A stretch of DNA of 64,000 bases from Ophiosphaerella korrae (taxonomy: Eukaryota; Ascomycota; Dothideomycetes; Pleosporales; Phaeosphaeriaceae): positions 1-64,000 of the forward strand of contig JALNQF010000049.1 in NCBI GenBank assembly GCA_028456385.1, given 5' to 3'. Shown in pieces: positions 51,376 to 61,917 of this stretch. Every line of letters begins with the position of its first letter. The first letter of the stretch is position 1. The translations under genes were made by a program, and so were the position numbers. A model generated the notes under the pieces. It did not search any database, had not been told where the DNA came from, and worked only from the letters and a program-made list of their open reading frames with translations.

Positions 51376-53488
51376 CGCGCAATTCATCTTAGTACTGTCA
51401 CACGGAAGCCAATCTAGCTCCCTGACGTGCCTGCATAGTACATACCAGTCGCTATTCTGGCGGCCGTATGCGCCTTGGTTGTTGAGAAGCTACAGGTTTT
51501 GCTTGGAGACAGAGCTGGCCTTGTTATCCATGCGTACAAGGAGGAACATGCGCTTGTCGCACCACTACATGTCGTCGTGAGCATCATTGAGCTCAAGATC
51601 AATTGCGAACCATAAATCTTATAAGGCCCCTCATTGATACGACGACGAACGGATGGCCTGAACGATTTCGCTGGCACTTCCAAGGTCAAGAGTCAGTCAT
51701 TTGCCGAAGTGTATGCCGAATATAGATGATAGACAGCGCACAGTGCATCACCTCGTGGTCGGCGACGAGAAACTTTAGTTTCTACAGTATAGAAAGTAGC
51801 TCAGAGATGGTGTATGTGGTGGCCTGGGATCTCGCCCTCTTTACCTGCCAGATCTGGGCGTCAGTCATCGTATCCGATCAATGGCAGGAACTAGTTGCAT
51901 CGCCTGCTGCAAGAATCGGGTCATGACTCTATCAAGTCTATATTCTGCTTGGCTTTGTGTTACGCAATCAATCAGCTTGGACTAGCTTATGCTTGATATG
52001 TACACGTCTCGCTTTCAACTTCTTTGTTTCTTCGACTGCTCTTAAATATTGGTTAGGGCATGGCCGGGGGTGGAAGCAATCATCATCACTCAATAGATGC
52101 AAGGTTGCGATGCCTTTATGGGAAGGTTTATGCTAGGCCCAAATTTTCGGAACGGAGGTTGACGTTACTCAACGCTTATAGTGTTGCACACGATCTTGTA
52201 TGCAACTGCTTGGCATCCCATCCGTAAGGGACGTGCGAAGCTGTCAATCAGCCTTTGTGATCAGCAAACCCAGGCCTCGGACGGGTCTAAAACGAGAAGC
52301 CAAAGCTAGAACGTAAAAGCAATAACGTCGGTAAATCCAGTGCTATCGCTTTGCCATCACGTAGTCACAGCGTCGAGCATGATTACTAACCCCGGATGTT
52401 GTCGTGAATGTGATTGCATGATGGAGTGCCGCGTGGGCGCAAACCTGTCCTATCGATCATGGTTAGATCTGCGTCGTGGGATGGATCAACGTAATATCTG
52501 GAGCGTTTACCTAATTAAGTGATTGAAAGATACCGTTCCGACTCAGGCCCCAAAAAGGCGTCGAGGATTGTTCCAACAGTGAGGCTCTAGCTAAGAAACT
52601 TCACAGTACAGACAGGCTCTAGCAAACTTTATCGATAAACCCCCGATTCTCGCTAATCTGCACCTGCTAGCCGTATTAAGATACAAGGATTGTCGAGTTT
52701 GTTTCGTCCTGCCATACATAGCTGCAAGCTGAGTATCCAGCGACAGGCGAAGATGGCTGGTCCACAGGGGCTTCGTTCTAGCGTATGCAAGGGAGCACTA
52801 GTCTAGTGTCATGTAATACATCCTCATCGATAAATTGCTTCCTTTTGGCAACACTCGACGCCCTGACTCGTATCCGAGCGCTTGTCACCCCGGGCAATCG
52901 GAACGGGTGCTTAGCGTGTGTGCGGGCTTGCATGGATGTGGGAGGGACGGTAAAGACCACCGACGCGGAGTTTCTTGCCATGAACGAATTAGAACCTCCC
53001 CCCCCCTTCTAAGCGTAACATAACATCATTGTGCAGCATGGATGAGCGAAGGTGTCCTTCTCACCTAAGGGTCCGACAATCAATCCTTCAGGTGGCAGAC
53101 TCGGCATACTTGTCCAAGCTAAATGATAGATATGTACACCGCGAAAGTACGAGGCCGATCTTGAGCTAGCTGCCTAAACTGATGTATCAATAACCCTGAT
53201 ATTATGATCTTTAATGGTGATGATTTTGATCATGGCTGCGATGTGAGGAACACGATGAATAGAAGCAGCTCAAGCAAGCATAGCTGTGCCAAAATCGATC
53301 AACATCACAAAAATCAAAATCTTGAAGGGACCGTCTTATACGAACACATACGCAAGACGTGGGAGGCGTTTCTTCTCATTGGGTACCTACACACTCAATC
53401 TCTTTATTTGCATGCCCAGTTGCAAAAGAAAAACGGACAAACTCATTTCCACTGCATGCTCCAGATCCAGAGCACTAATCTATGCAGC

Positions 53489-56400
53489 TCAATGCGTCCC
53501 GTTCCGAAGCCTCCACTCATCCGCTAACATATGTTCAGTGGGCATAGCCGTCGCTTGGGTAAATTGTAACGCATAAGTTGAGCCTGTCAATTGCTGGCTC
53601 GATGCACCCGAGCCCGGCCGAGCCGTGTCCTCTCCCCGAAACTGGGGTGAGTAGTCTATTGCAGTATCAGAAATCTGCAAGGAACTGTGCCGACCAACGG
53701 CTCTAGCCGCCCAGGAAGGATGTACACTACAACTAGCAGCCGGGCTAGGTGACATCTCAAGGAAATGTTGAAACGATGTTTCGTCCATCCTGAGTGGCGT
53801 TGGTACATGTCTACTTGTCGGCCGGAGCGGAAGAATTGGTGCGCTGGACGATGAGTAAGATGTCGGTAATGGCGTTGGTCCATTTTTATGGATCGCCGAA
53901 CAGGAACTCTGTCTCGCTTGTGTTTGTGACACCGGGCTGTGCTGTAGGCCAGGCAATTGCACATGGCGCAAATGAGGCAGATGCGTACTTGAAGAATATG
54001 CTTTTTGCAGAAGATGATGCGGTCGTGTCGAGTCTAGGAGGCTTGTGGGCGGTGTCGGGCCTGTGGCATCTGGTGGCCACCAATCGCCGAGTGTTGGACT
54101 CGCAAGTTTGGTGGATGCGGAATGCATTGTCGTCAACTTCCGAAGGTCCTGCATGGTCTCCATGGATCGAGCATCATCTGTGCCTTCGTTGGACCTTGTG
54201 TGATCCATAGATTCATTTTGGGCTATTTCGCCCTGTGGAAAGGCTTCTTCATGCTGAGGCTGTGATGACACTGGTAGAGAGATCCCTCCCAGGTTCCATG
54301 CGATGGGTGTGAAAGCTTCTGGAACAAAACTTTGCAGGCCAGGGTCCTCGAGTAGTAGCATGCCAGTCGCATTCATGACTGTGTCTGTACACCTAGTATG
54401 CGGGTTGCGTTTTGCCTCACTTTGCGTTCCCTGCATCTCCACATCCGTACCAAAAGGTTCTCGCGGCTTGGGTTGCACTGTCGGAAACCTGGTCAGATCA
54501 TCCAACTCTTTTAAACCCCAGCTTATTCGTTCAACTGCCAAGACCGCAAGCCTATGGCCTTTTTGAAGATCTTGGAATACCACGTAAGCCTCCTCTACCT
54601 TGAGCATACCGGAAGTGATAGTTTTGAGTTCCAGAGCATCAAGCAGCAATATCATGCATGCATTGAAGGCTTGCTGTCCCATAGTCCAAGATATAAGGGC
54701 TGCTGGTATGCGTTTATAAAAGAAAAGAAAAGCATCTATAACATCTTCCGATGACGTGAGAACCAGGGTTCGACCGCGGAGTGAAGCGCTTGTTGTCGAA
54801 ATAGGAGATGCACGTAACGGCGGTGTCATGTTCACGGGTCTGAAGGTAGATACTAAATTCTTAGGGCTAGGACCGTGTATTTGTGTATATTGTTCTAGTC
54901 GCTGACGATTGAGGAGAATAAGATAAGTGTGTGCTTTGCAATAGTACACTGTAGTTTGTTAATTGTGATCTACCATGACCTGAACAGAGCTTACCAGCAG
55001 CCATAGCACTCAACGGCCATTCCGGGATTTCAGTCCTCTCTTCAAGCCAGGACTTGTCAAATTGCAACTTTTCGGGCATGGTCTCCAACAGAGCCTTAAG
55101 AGAAACAGTATACTCATCAATCTTCGCATCAGTCAATCGTTCGCTGCACAAAATCTGTCTTGCGAGCACTGTGAAATGATTCACAAATTCACCGAATCGT
55201 AGGATGTGAGGGTTAGTTGTGAGTTCATGGGGAGGCGGGCAATCCCCGATGCCACTGACGCCAAGCGGGCGACCTAGAGTCATGGAGTATTGTTCATCCA
55301 TGTGCAGTATCCACCACCAAAGAGTTTGCCGGATGAAACATTCTCGTTGCGTTGGAGGTGTCGGGTCTAGGTATTTGGGATGACGATGTAGACCTATCGA
55401 ATGCGCTAGTCGTATGGTTGTACCAAATAATGTCCAAGCCTCCAAGAATCGCCCACTGTTGGTCAAATAAGGTCCAATCATAACCAGGGCTTGTATACCA
55501 AGCAGTGACGGGTTGTGCATGAAAGATGCTAAGCGGAGAGCCTGCATTGCGGCTGCGACTAGCAGATATCAGAAATGTGGGCGTTCCATACTCTCGATGA
55601 ACGTACTGTAGATATTCCCTCGCCCAGCTTCCTGATCCATAGCGTTCTTGTCCCACTGACCACCGGACCGGTCCCACACGGAATGCTGACCACCTAGTGC
55701 CAAGGCAGCAAACAGGAGCGCAAGCATATCGGGACACATTTCGGCGTTTCTCCTTTCGTCATTGAGAAAGCGTTCAACCTCGCTCTTTGTTATCTCAAGG
55801 GGCACAAGAGGGAACGAGCATACGTTGACGCGTCTTTCAAAGGTATTCAGGCAATCAAATAGCTCTTCTCTTGGGTGTGGAAGACACTTGAGCAGCTGCG
55901 GAATACACTCCTCAGGTGTAGCTGGGAAGAGAGTTGGAAATGGATGAGGTGGCGAGTTCTTTGGTGTGTACATATCTGGTCCTCTGGGTAGAAGATGCAC
56001 TAAAGATGCGGGCACAGATCTAATATTGACCGCAGCAAACTTGCTGTTCGTTAGCTGTAGAATCTACAATTCGAAGGTGTTGCTTACATCTGTTATGACG
56101 TTGGCAAGCCCCGGAGAGCCAAAGTAAATGCTGTCTTGCCATTCGGATCCTTGAAACCGTTTTTGTCTGCCCGCGCGTCGTTTTTGCGAAGAACCTGGCC
56201 GTTCACCAAGCTGTGATCCCGGGGATGCTGCAAAATCCGAACCTTCATCATCTATTGGGATCTTATAGGCACGCATACGCTCTTTTAGGCGAATGTTCTC
56301 TGTACGAAGTTTGCGAAGCTCGTAAGATTGTTGAATTGGGGCGTAATCTCCTTCCTCTGCGACGAAACGGCAATCCTTCGGCTGTCCACGAGCACAGCAT

Positions 56401-56696
56401 GCTGAGCAAGGTTTGGTCCGATCACACTTTACATGCATTAGTTTTCTTACAAATCGCGCTTGGGCAAGGCCTACCGCCTAGCTAAGCTATATTCGCTGGG
56501 GTGTGTATACCTTGACTTTTCGCTGGCGGCATTTTGTGCAAGAAAGAAGTTGGCGTGATTGCTGAGAATGTTGCTTCTTTTTATTACTCTCGGGGAACTC
56601 TGTGAGCTGCCTGTCAGACGTAGGTGTACGTTCGATAGGATATTCCGGCATATTCAAGGCAAGCAACTTATACGAATCAAGGAAGTGAATTGGCAT
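53489..56696 (-). CDS. Zn2Cys6 transcription factor with fungal_trans domain
   Basis: Five exons: 56696-56511, 56426-56088, 56039-55607, 55558-54995, 54948-53489, all joining in frame through introns of 46-84 bases (GTATAC...AAAG, GTAAGC...CAAG, GTACGT...CTAG, GTAAGC...ACAG), 993 residues. The zinc cluster CTKCRQRKVKCDRTKPCSAC...C is split by intron 1 inside KVK|CDR. A coiled coil follows (LRKLRTENIRLKERM). The middle-homology region spans exons 3-4 (IGPYLTNSGRFLEAWTLFG, RLAHSIGLHRHP, RQTLWWWILHMDEQYS). The last 400 residues are Ser/Thr/Pro-rich, a possible activation region. It should be a sequence-specific nuclear regulator; targets cannot be told, and no co-regulated cluster is adjacent. 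A shorter start (MPEYPIERT, 56651) is possible. Confidence 0.88.
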
Positions 56697-57897
56697 GGGT
56701 TAGGTGTGCAGGAATAGAATAGGTGAACTGGGTGGGCAAGGTCCTTCGGATATGCGCGAAAATGTGAATTATAACGACTCCTATATAGGGGAATTGTTAA
56801 GCTTGGTGAGCTATACAACGATCATTGTTTTTCCTTGAGCATGAAGCAGGTGGTGGAGCCGAAGGGAAGTGATGGTGGAGTAACCTCCTGTGATCAATAT
56901 GGGTGCACTTGAAGCCTCATTGTCATAGCCGGAGTATTTTATTGGAAATGGACAGAACTGCTGGAGCTACTTGTTGGTCAAGCATGCTAGGCTCACCGAG
57001 ATTTGATCTGCCAAATCGGTCGTGCTGCATCGCGTGTGGGCTAGCCTCCGTCAGGAATCTAAAGCCTAGTAGCACAATAATATCGCCAAGCAGAGAGAAG
57101 GGATGTCGGAAATATACACGCTGCTACTTGACGTCACAATTTTTGCGCGTATGCCACGGACTGATCCTCGAGATCATGTCCATGTGCCAACCGGATCGTT
57201 TGCCGTTCATTTCCTATTCGTTTCCAGAATCGACCCAGATGCGCGTTCGCTCTAGCAAGACAATGGCACCCTGGTAGGATCGTGCTCCGCCCTTGTGCAT
57301 TTATGGCTTGCAAGTGGCTTGCCGAGGCGCATGTCGAGTGCTTTGCTTATCTACTTCAGCTTGTCGCCGCTCGTGTGCCGCTCAGTATTATTCGCTTTTT
57401 CCAGGTTATCAATTTTGATGTGTTGCTAGACGAAGTAATTGGAATTTGGGACGTGATCGGCAAAACCCTTGCACGTGTCTAAACCTCGTGCCGTACCGTC
57501 GCACTGAACGCCACGTACCGCGATGTTGGGAAAACGCACACAATTCCGCAATCCTTACGTTCGGCGCAGAAACAGGGTCCAGCCGCATGGATCACCGTCC
57601 ATGCACTCAAGGTGACTCTGATGATCATCACAAATATATGGGCAACTGAACATGATCGTCCTGCCGTGGTAGGTCTCGGGTAAGTGTTTCAGCCTTGATT
57701 GAAGATTTCTGGATCGGTAGAACGAACAAGTTTCTAAGCTGTTCGCCCCAACCGAGCAGTGCCAAAACCATCCGCGAGGTTAAACTACTGCAAGCCAACG
57801 GCAGCAAATTTGCTTGCGTATACAGTACTCCAACTGAGGTTAGTTATGTAGGAGAAAACCTCATGCTGAAATTCGTAAAACGGTTGTTATTACTTGT
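56697..57897. other. Intergenic, nothing recognised
   Basis: 1.2 kb that should contain the promoter of the Zn2Cys6 gene and the 3' end of the DSS1-like gene. Plus-strand frames at 56903-57649 are moderately long but show no motif, no good starts and no splice logic. Confidence 0.45.
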
Positions 57898-60800
57898 TTA
57901 CAACAGATCCACTTCGCGGTGCAACAAACGGACAGGCTTTACGTAAATATGGCGAAGGAAAATATCGATTCGCTCAAGCTGGACTTCCCATTCGTCACCT
58001 AGTTGCACCTCAGTTTGGTCGATAAAGGTTGCTTGAAATCCATAGTCGGGAAGGAGCCCTTGAGCACCTCTGGCATGTGTTCTTGTGTTATCTGGAGTAC
58101 TTCTCACCCAGAATCTGAATACGCGTGGAAGTGCTGCTTCCTTATAGTAATGTGCGCGGAGCAGTGCCAAACAAGTCCAGAAGCGCGTGGAGCTCCTCTT
58201 AGCAGTTGCGATAATTCTCTCCCGTGGAGAGAGTGTGATAATCGATTCTCGCATTTGGCGCTGGTTGAATGGCAGCGACCAGCGCGAATCAAAAGTGGTT
58301 TTGGTCGAAGTCCACTTTTCTCCAGTTTGCGCCTCGTAGCGTAGCGCAGCTTCGATTTGCCAATGGGCGAGCATATCACTAAATCGCCTAAGAGGGCTTG
58401 TCACCTTCACGTAGCCCGGAACGCCAATGATTTTGTGTGGCAGAGGAGAAGAGTGTGCAATAGCGCGGCCTAAAGAACCGAGGTATCGCAATGCTAGTCC
58501 GTGGGGCAGTTCGCTGTGCTTCTTTAGGTATGGTAGCACTAGCTGAGTCTTGATCTCCTCCGACGACATAGCATCATCGCCAGGGTGTTCAATAGTGCCT
58601 CTGTACATGACGGGTATGTCCCTTTCAGTACACCACGACGCAGCCGTCGAGCATGCAAGTATCATCATTTCTTCAACGATATTCTCCGGCCCAATCCCAA
58701 AGTGAACTAAATTCTGGGGTATGCGGTTCGTAAGTTCGATAATCGGGTCCCCACGTGTGAAACGAACCTGTTCAGAAGAAGGCGCGTCCCATATGATTCC
58801 AACTTGGTCAGGACTTTGGAAAACACGTACTTGGTTCCCAGTAGAAGTCATACGAATAGCACCGGCTATTTTACGCACCTCCCACAGAGCTTGAGCTACA
58901 ATGTATAGATCTTGGAGGTCCTGAAGTGCGCTTGGGGAAACCTCTGGTTTTGCTTGAGGCTTTTGCTCGTCAGAGACTTGACCACCAACAACTAGTTTTT
59001 TGATGTCATGCATCGATGGATCTTCACCCAATAGGAAACAGACATCTGAAGGTGTTATATTCATGACATTTCGCACAATGCCAGGCTGGATTTTTGTTTC
59101 CAGTACTTTCCCACTTGTGTTGATCCTTGAGCTGAAAGTGAGGACGGGCCGGTCGTCCTTTAGACTGAAGTACTCTTGGGTAGCCCAGGAAGGCAACATG
59201 GGAAAGGTTTTCTCCGGTGTATAGACAGTCTCCGTCAGATGAGCAGCAAGACCGGATAAATTGTGTGTCTTGTCGAAGAAGGCGGTTGGGTTTGCAACGT
59301 GTACATGAATCCAGTACTCAGACGCAAGTCCATTAATCCGCTCAATAGACACTCCGTCATCGATTTCTTGCGCACCTGCATCATCTATGCAGTAGACACG
59401 CATTGAACCCCAATCGTGCCGTAGACCAGCCATCGAGTCCCGAAAATCTGGTGTTTTTTGGGTGATTTCAGCCTTAGCATTTAGTAAGTCTAGGTTTCGC
59501 GAGGCCCTTACGGTTGGAAGCATGAGCTGCTCGTCGTATAGGGCACGGTTTTCATAAGGTGTGATAACCCCGAGCTCCTGGAGAAAAAGCATACCTGTAG
59601 TACGACTGATTTCACTAGCCTCCGCATCAGTCAAGCCCGAATTTTGAATGGTTCCCTTATCGTAGCAGCCGGTCGCCATGATCAGATTCGCACAAGCGGA
59701 ATGCAGGCCATCCATGCCTACAAATTGCCCAGTAAGCACCCAGGCTTGCAAAAATCTGAGAATCTGCTGGTCAGTGCTTGTCCAATGGTATCCCCATGTG
59801 AAATGAATACCAGGAGATTCTCCTTGTTTTGACATGCGAGACTTGCTGGGTCCAACCGTGCCACAGTTAGGGTCACGGTCTTTTCGATTTTCCAGTATCA
59901 GCCTCCGGGCCAAGAAAATGAAATTTGATATGTAAATTGCCCCCTTTGTTCTCTTTGTAGTTATATTTTTCTCGAGGTCAGCGCGATGCTCGCGATGTTC
60001 TCGTATCCACTCATGAACGGATTCGACAAGCTGTACGGCATTTTTCGGCCTGATGGTGAATACATTAGTCAAGCGATGGCTTCGTTTGTCAGAGCGGAAG
60101 CGAAATTCATTTTGATTGAGTGACTTCCGCACAGCGAGTAGTGCAGCAGGTGACGGCTTCCAGGCTGCATTATTTTCGGCCAACAGTGCCTTGGCGATCT
60201 GGGTCAGAGTCATCATACGTGCTCGAGTAGAATCCGCAAGCAGGTTGTAAGCGCTATCGAGAACGGAAGCATTCGCACGGTATATCCGTTCTGCATCCTG
60301 TGTCATGCGCTCCAGCTGCCTCTGTACGGGAGCAGCTAAGTTGACAGGAGCATGAAGCTCGCCTTTAGGGTCAGCTTTCCCAGGGCTGGTGGGGAGAAAA
60401 GGTATCAAGGGGGTGAGAAGGGCAGGATCTATGCAGCCAGTAATGACAAAAGCGACTTGGCTGATAGTGGAGTGACACCATCGGCCATTTACAGAGAAGA
60501 ATTGACTGTGGTTGTCGAGCTGCTGGGTAAAGACAGCAAGAACTGGCTCTCGGCCGGGCTGAGACAGTTCAACAACATCACCCGGTTTTAGGAAAAGGCC
60601 AACGGTGATTAATTCATCGTCATCCTCGTCTGCGGTAGTCCTATCCTGTGCGTCCACGTCTGATCCTATTTTGAATCCCGAGCTAAGTTTCGACATGCCA
60701 TTTCGTACATCCCCGTGGGCTGGGTGGTTCTCAAAGGCCGACAGAACTTCCTCAGTAGGTCCGCTGTATTGTTGTTGCCACTGTTCGAGATGATGCCGAA

Positions 60801-61088
60801 AAGGCAAATTGTGTGCACGAGGAAGAAGGGTAGGGTCGAGCGCTTGTGGTGAGCTTGCTGCGGAGGCAATGTTCTGAGAGAGCTTTATTCTGTTATTTTT
60901 CTGCGAATGGAGAGAAGAGGAGTGGGGGGTCATACGCCTGGTACGGCATGAAGGGCTCGATGAGATGGTTTTGAAGGCTTAGAAACAGCAATTCGGACAC
61001 GACTGCGAGATATAGGGCGTTGTGTCAGTAATCGCCATTGGCATGGTAAGCAGATATCGGCTGAAGTGAGGAGGGAGCGCGAATGCAT
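57898..61088 (-). CDS. Mitochondrial RNase II-family exoribonuclease (DSS1/cyt-4 type)
   Basis: The large exon 60900-57898 encodes 1000 residues of an RNB protein: CIDDAGAQEIDDGVSIE holds the metal-binding aspartates, followed by an IHVHVANPTAFFD segment, YTPEKTFPMLP, and the late GYVKVTSPLRRFSDML motif. In yeast Dss1 and Neurospora cyt-4 this enzyme is the 3'-5' nuclease of the mitochondrial degradosome, needed for intron turnover and RNA processing. An upstream exon (61088-60945) adds MHSRSLLTSADI...RPISRSRVRIAV, rich in Arg/Ser and lacking acids, a good mitochondrial presequence. The intron is short: GTACCA...CGCAG (45 bases) or GTATGA...CGCAG (35 bases), both phase 0. Without it the ORF would start at 60933, leaving no clear targeting signal. 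Divergent from cnxG. Confidence 0.88.
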
Positions 61089-61464
61089 GGTGCGGCCAAG
61101 ATGAAGTGGTAAAATCAGTTTGGACAGAATGTGCGGCAAGCATGTCGCGATTGTCTGTGCGCGCGATACGAACAGATTGGTCGCGAAGTCACGTGCCTAT
61201 GCCATGCCACTTTCCAGCCAAAGAGATTTTCGACATGCCATCGCCCTTCTCTCCCACTCCCCACAGCCCAAGGTACGTACGCCTCTCCTGGTCCCCCACA
61301 TGCAGCTACTATTCTATGATGTTATCAAAACTATAGCATGTATTATCCGACTGTCGCTCTGGCGCCAGTGTGCGGAACTCTTTTTTTCCTGATTGCCCTG
61401 TTCTGCCTTTCTGCTCCTTGTCATGGTGGCGATGCAGCGCTAACAAAGCAGAGCGCAGTGTCCA
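61089..61464. promoter_or_regulatory. Divergent promoter of the DSS1-like gene and cnxG
   Basis: 376 bases between outward starts, with TCACGTG at 61189-61195. Another GTCACGTGA lies beyond cnxG near 61773-61781. Overlapping short frames (61106-61392) are chance. Confidence 0.5.
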
Positions 61465-61749
61465 ATGGCACCAGCCAAAGCTCTTGCCGGCCACTTTTCC
61501 ATACTGTACTTCGCCGCTGCTTCGTCGTTCACGAAGAAGTCAAGCGAGCACGTGCCGGCGCCGCTCCAGGTTCGCCATCTGTTTGCGGTGCTCGAGGAGC
61601 GATATCCAGGCATTGGAGAGAAGGTGCTGGTCAGTAGTGCAGTCACGGTGAACCTAGAGTACATAGACATGGACGGGCCCAATGGCGGTAACCACGTGAT
61701 TTCAGAGGGGGACGAGGTGGCTATCATTCCGCCCGTGAGCAGTGGATGA
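61465..61749 (+). CDS. cnxG: Molybdopterin synthase small subunit (MOCS2A/CnxG)
   Basis: One exon of 94 codons, a ubiquitin-fold MoaD/ThiS protein. It has the opening beta strand FSILYFAAASSFT, the VRHLFAVLEERYPGI helix region, the VNLEYIDMDG strand and the closing EGDEVAIIPPVSSG. The C-terminal Gly is adenylated and turned into a thiocarboxylate, which donates sulfur to precursor Z in molybdenum cofactor synthesis, in the cytosol with the large subunit (CnxH/MOCS2B). The penultimate residue is Ser rather than the Gly of the classic GG ending. Length matches the family (about 80-95 residues). The start at 61465 leaves a few extra residues before the fold; no later ATG fits better. Confidence 0.88.
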   Translation: MAPAKALAGHFSILYFAAASSFTKKSSEHVPAPLQVRHLFAVLEERYPGIGEKVLVSSAVTVNLEYIDMDGPNGGNHVISEGDEVAIIPPVSSG

Positions 61750-61917
61750 AGAAGACGGGGCCGGGTGTGCGCGTGTCACGTGAATGGAACCGCGAATAGA
61801 CTAGCGCAGGCGTCCTCGAGGAACCTGTTGTGTGCAACTCCCACCCCGGGACGGCCAGTGGAACAACCGACTTGCCGACACAGGTCGAGCAGGCAGTGCT
61901 AGCAACAAGACATTGCC

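Larger units (their letters stand above)
50721..53488. other. Gene-free 2.8 kb with simple repeats
   Basis: No supported gene. Simple sequence: A10 at 51096-51105, C15 at 51211-51225, and three CCGCTCAG units at 51352-51375. Between 51440 and 51610 one plus frame gives a clean hydrophobic/charged stretch (VAILAAVCALVVEKLQVLLG) but has no start and competes with a minus frame; I cannot assign it. The frame at 52785-53012 is opposed by another of similar size. Confidence 0.45.

Noticed and set aside
51414..51689. Minus-strand 91-codon frame and the opposing plus frame with a hydrophobic stretch
   Set aside because: The two compete for the same bases, neither has a family match, start context or splice continuation.
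56903..57649. String of plus-strand ORFs
   Set aside because: Different frames, no splice sites joining them and no conserved residues.
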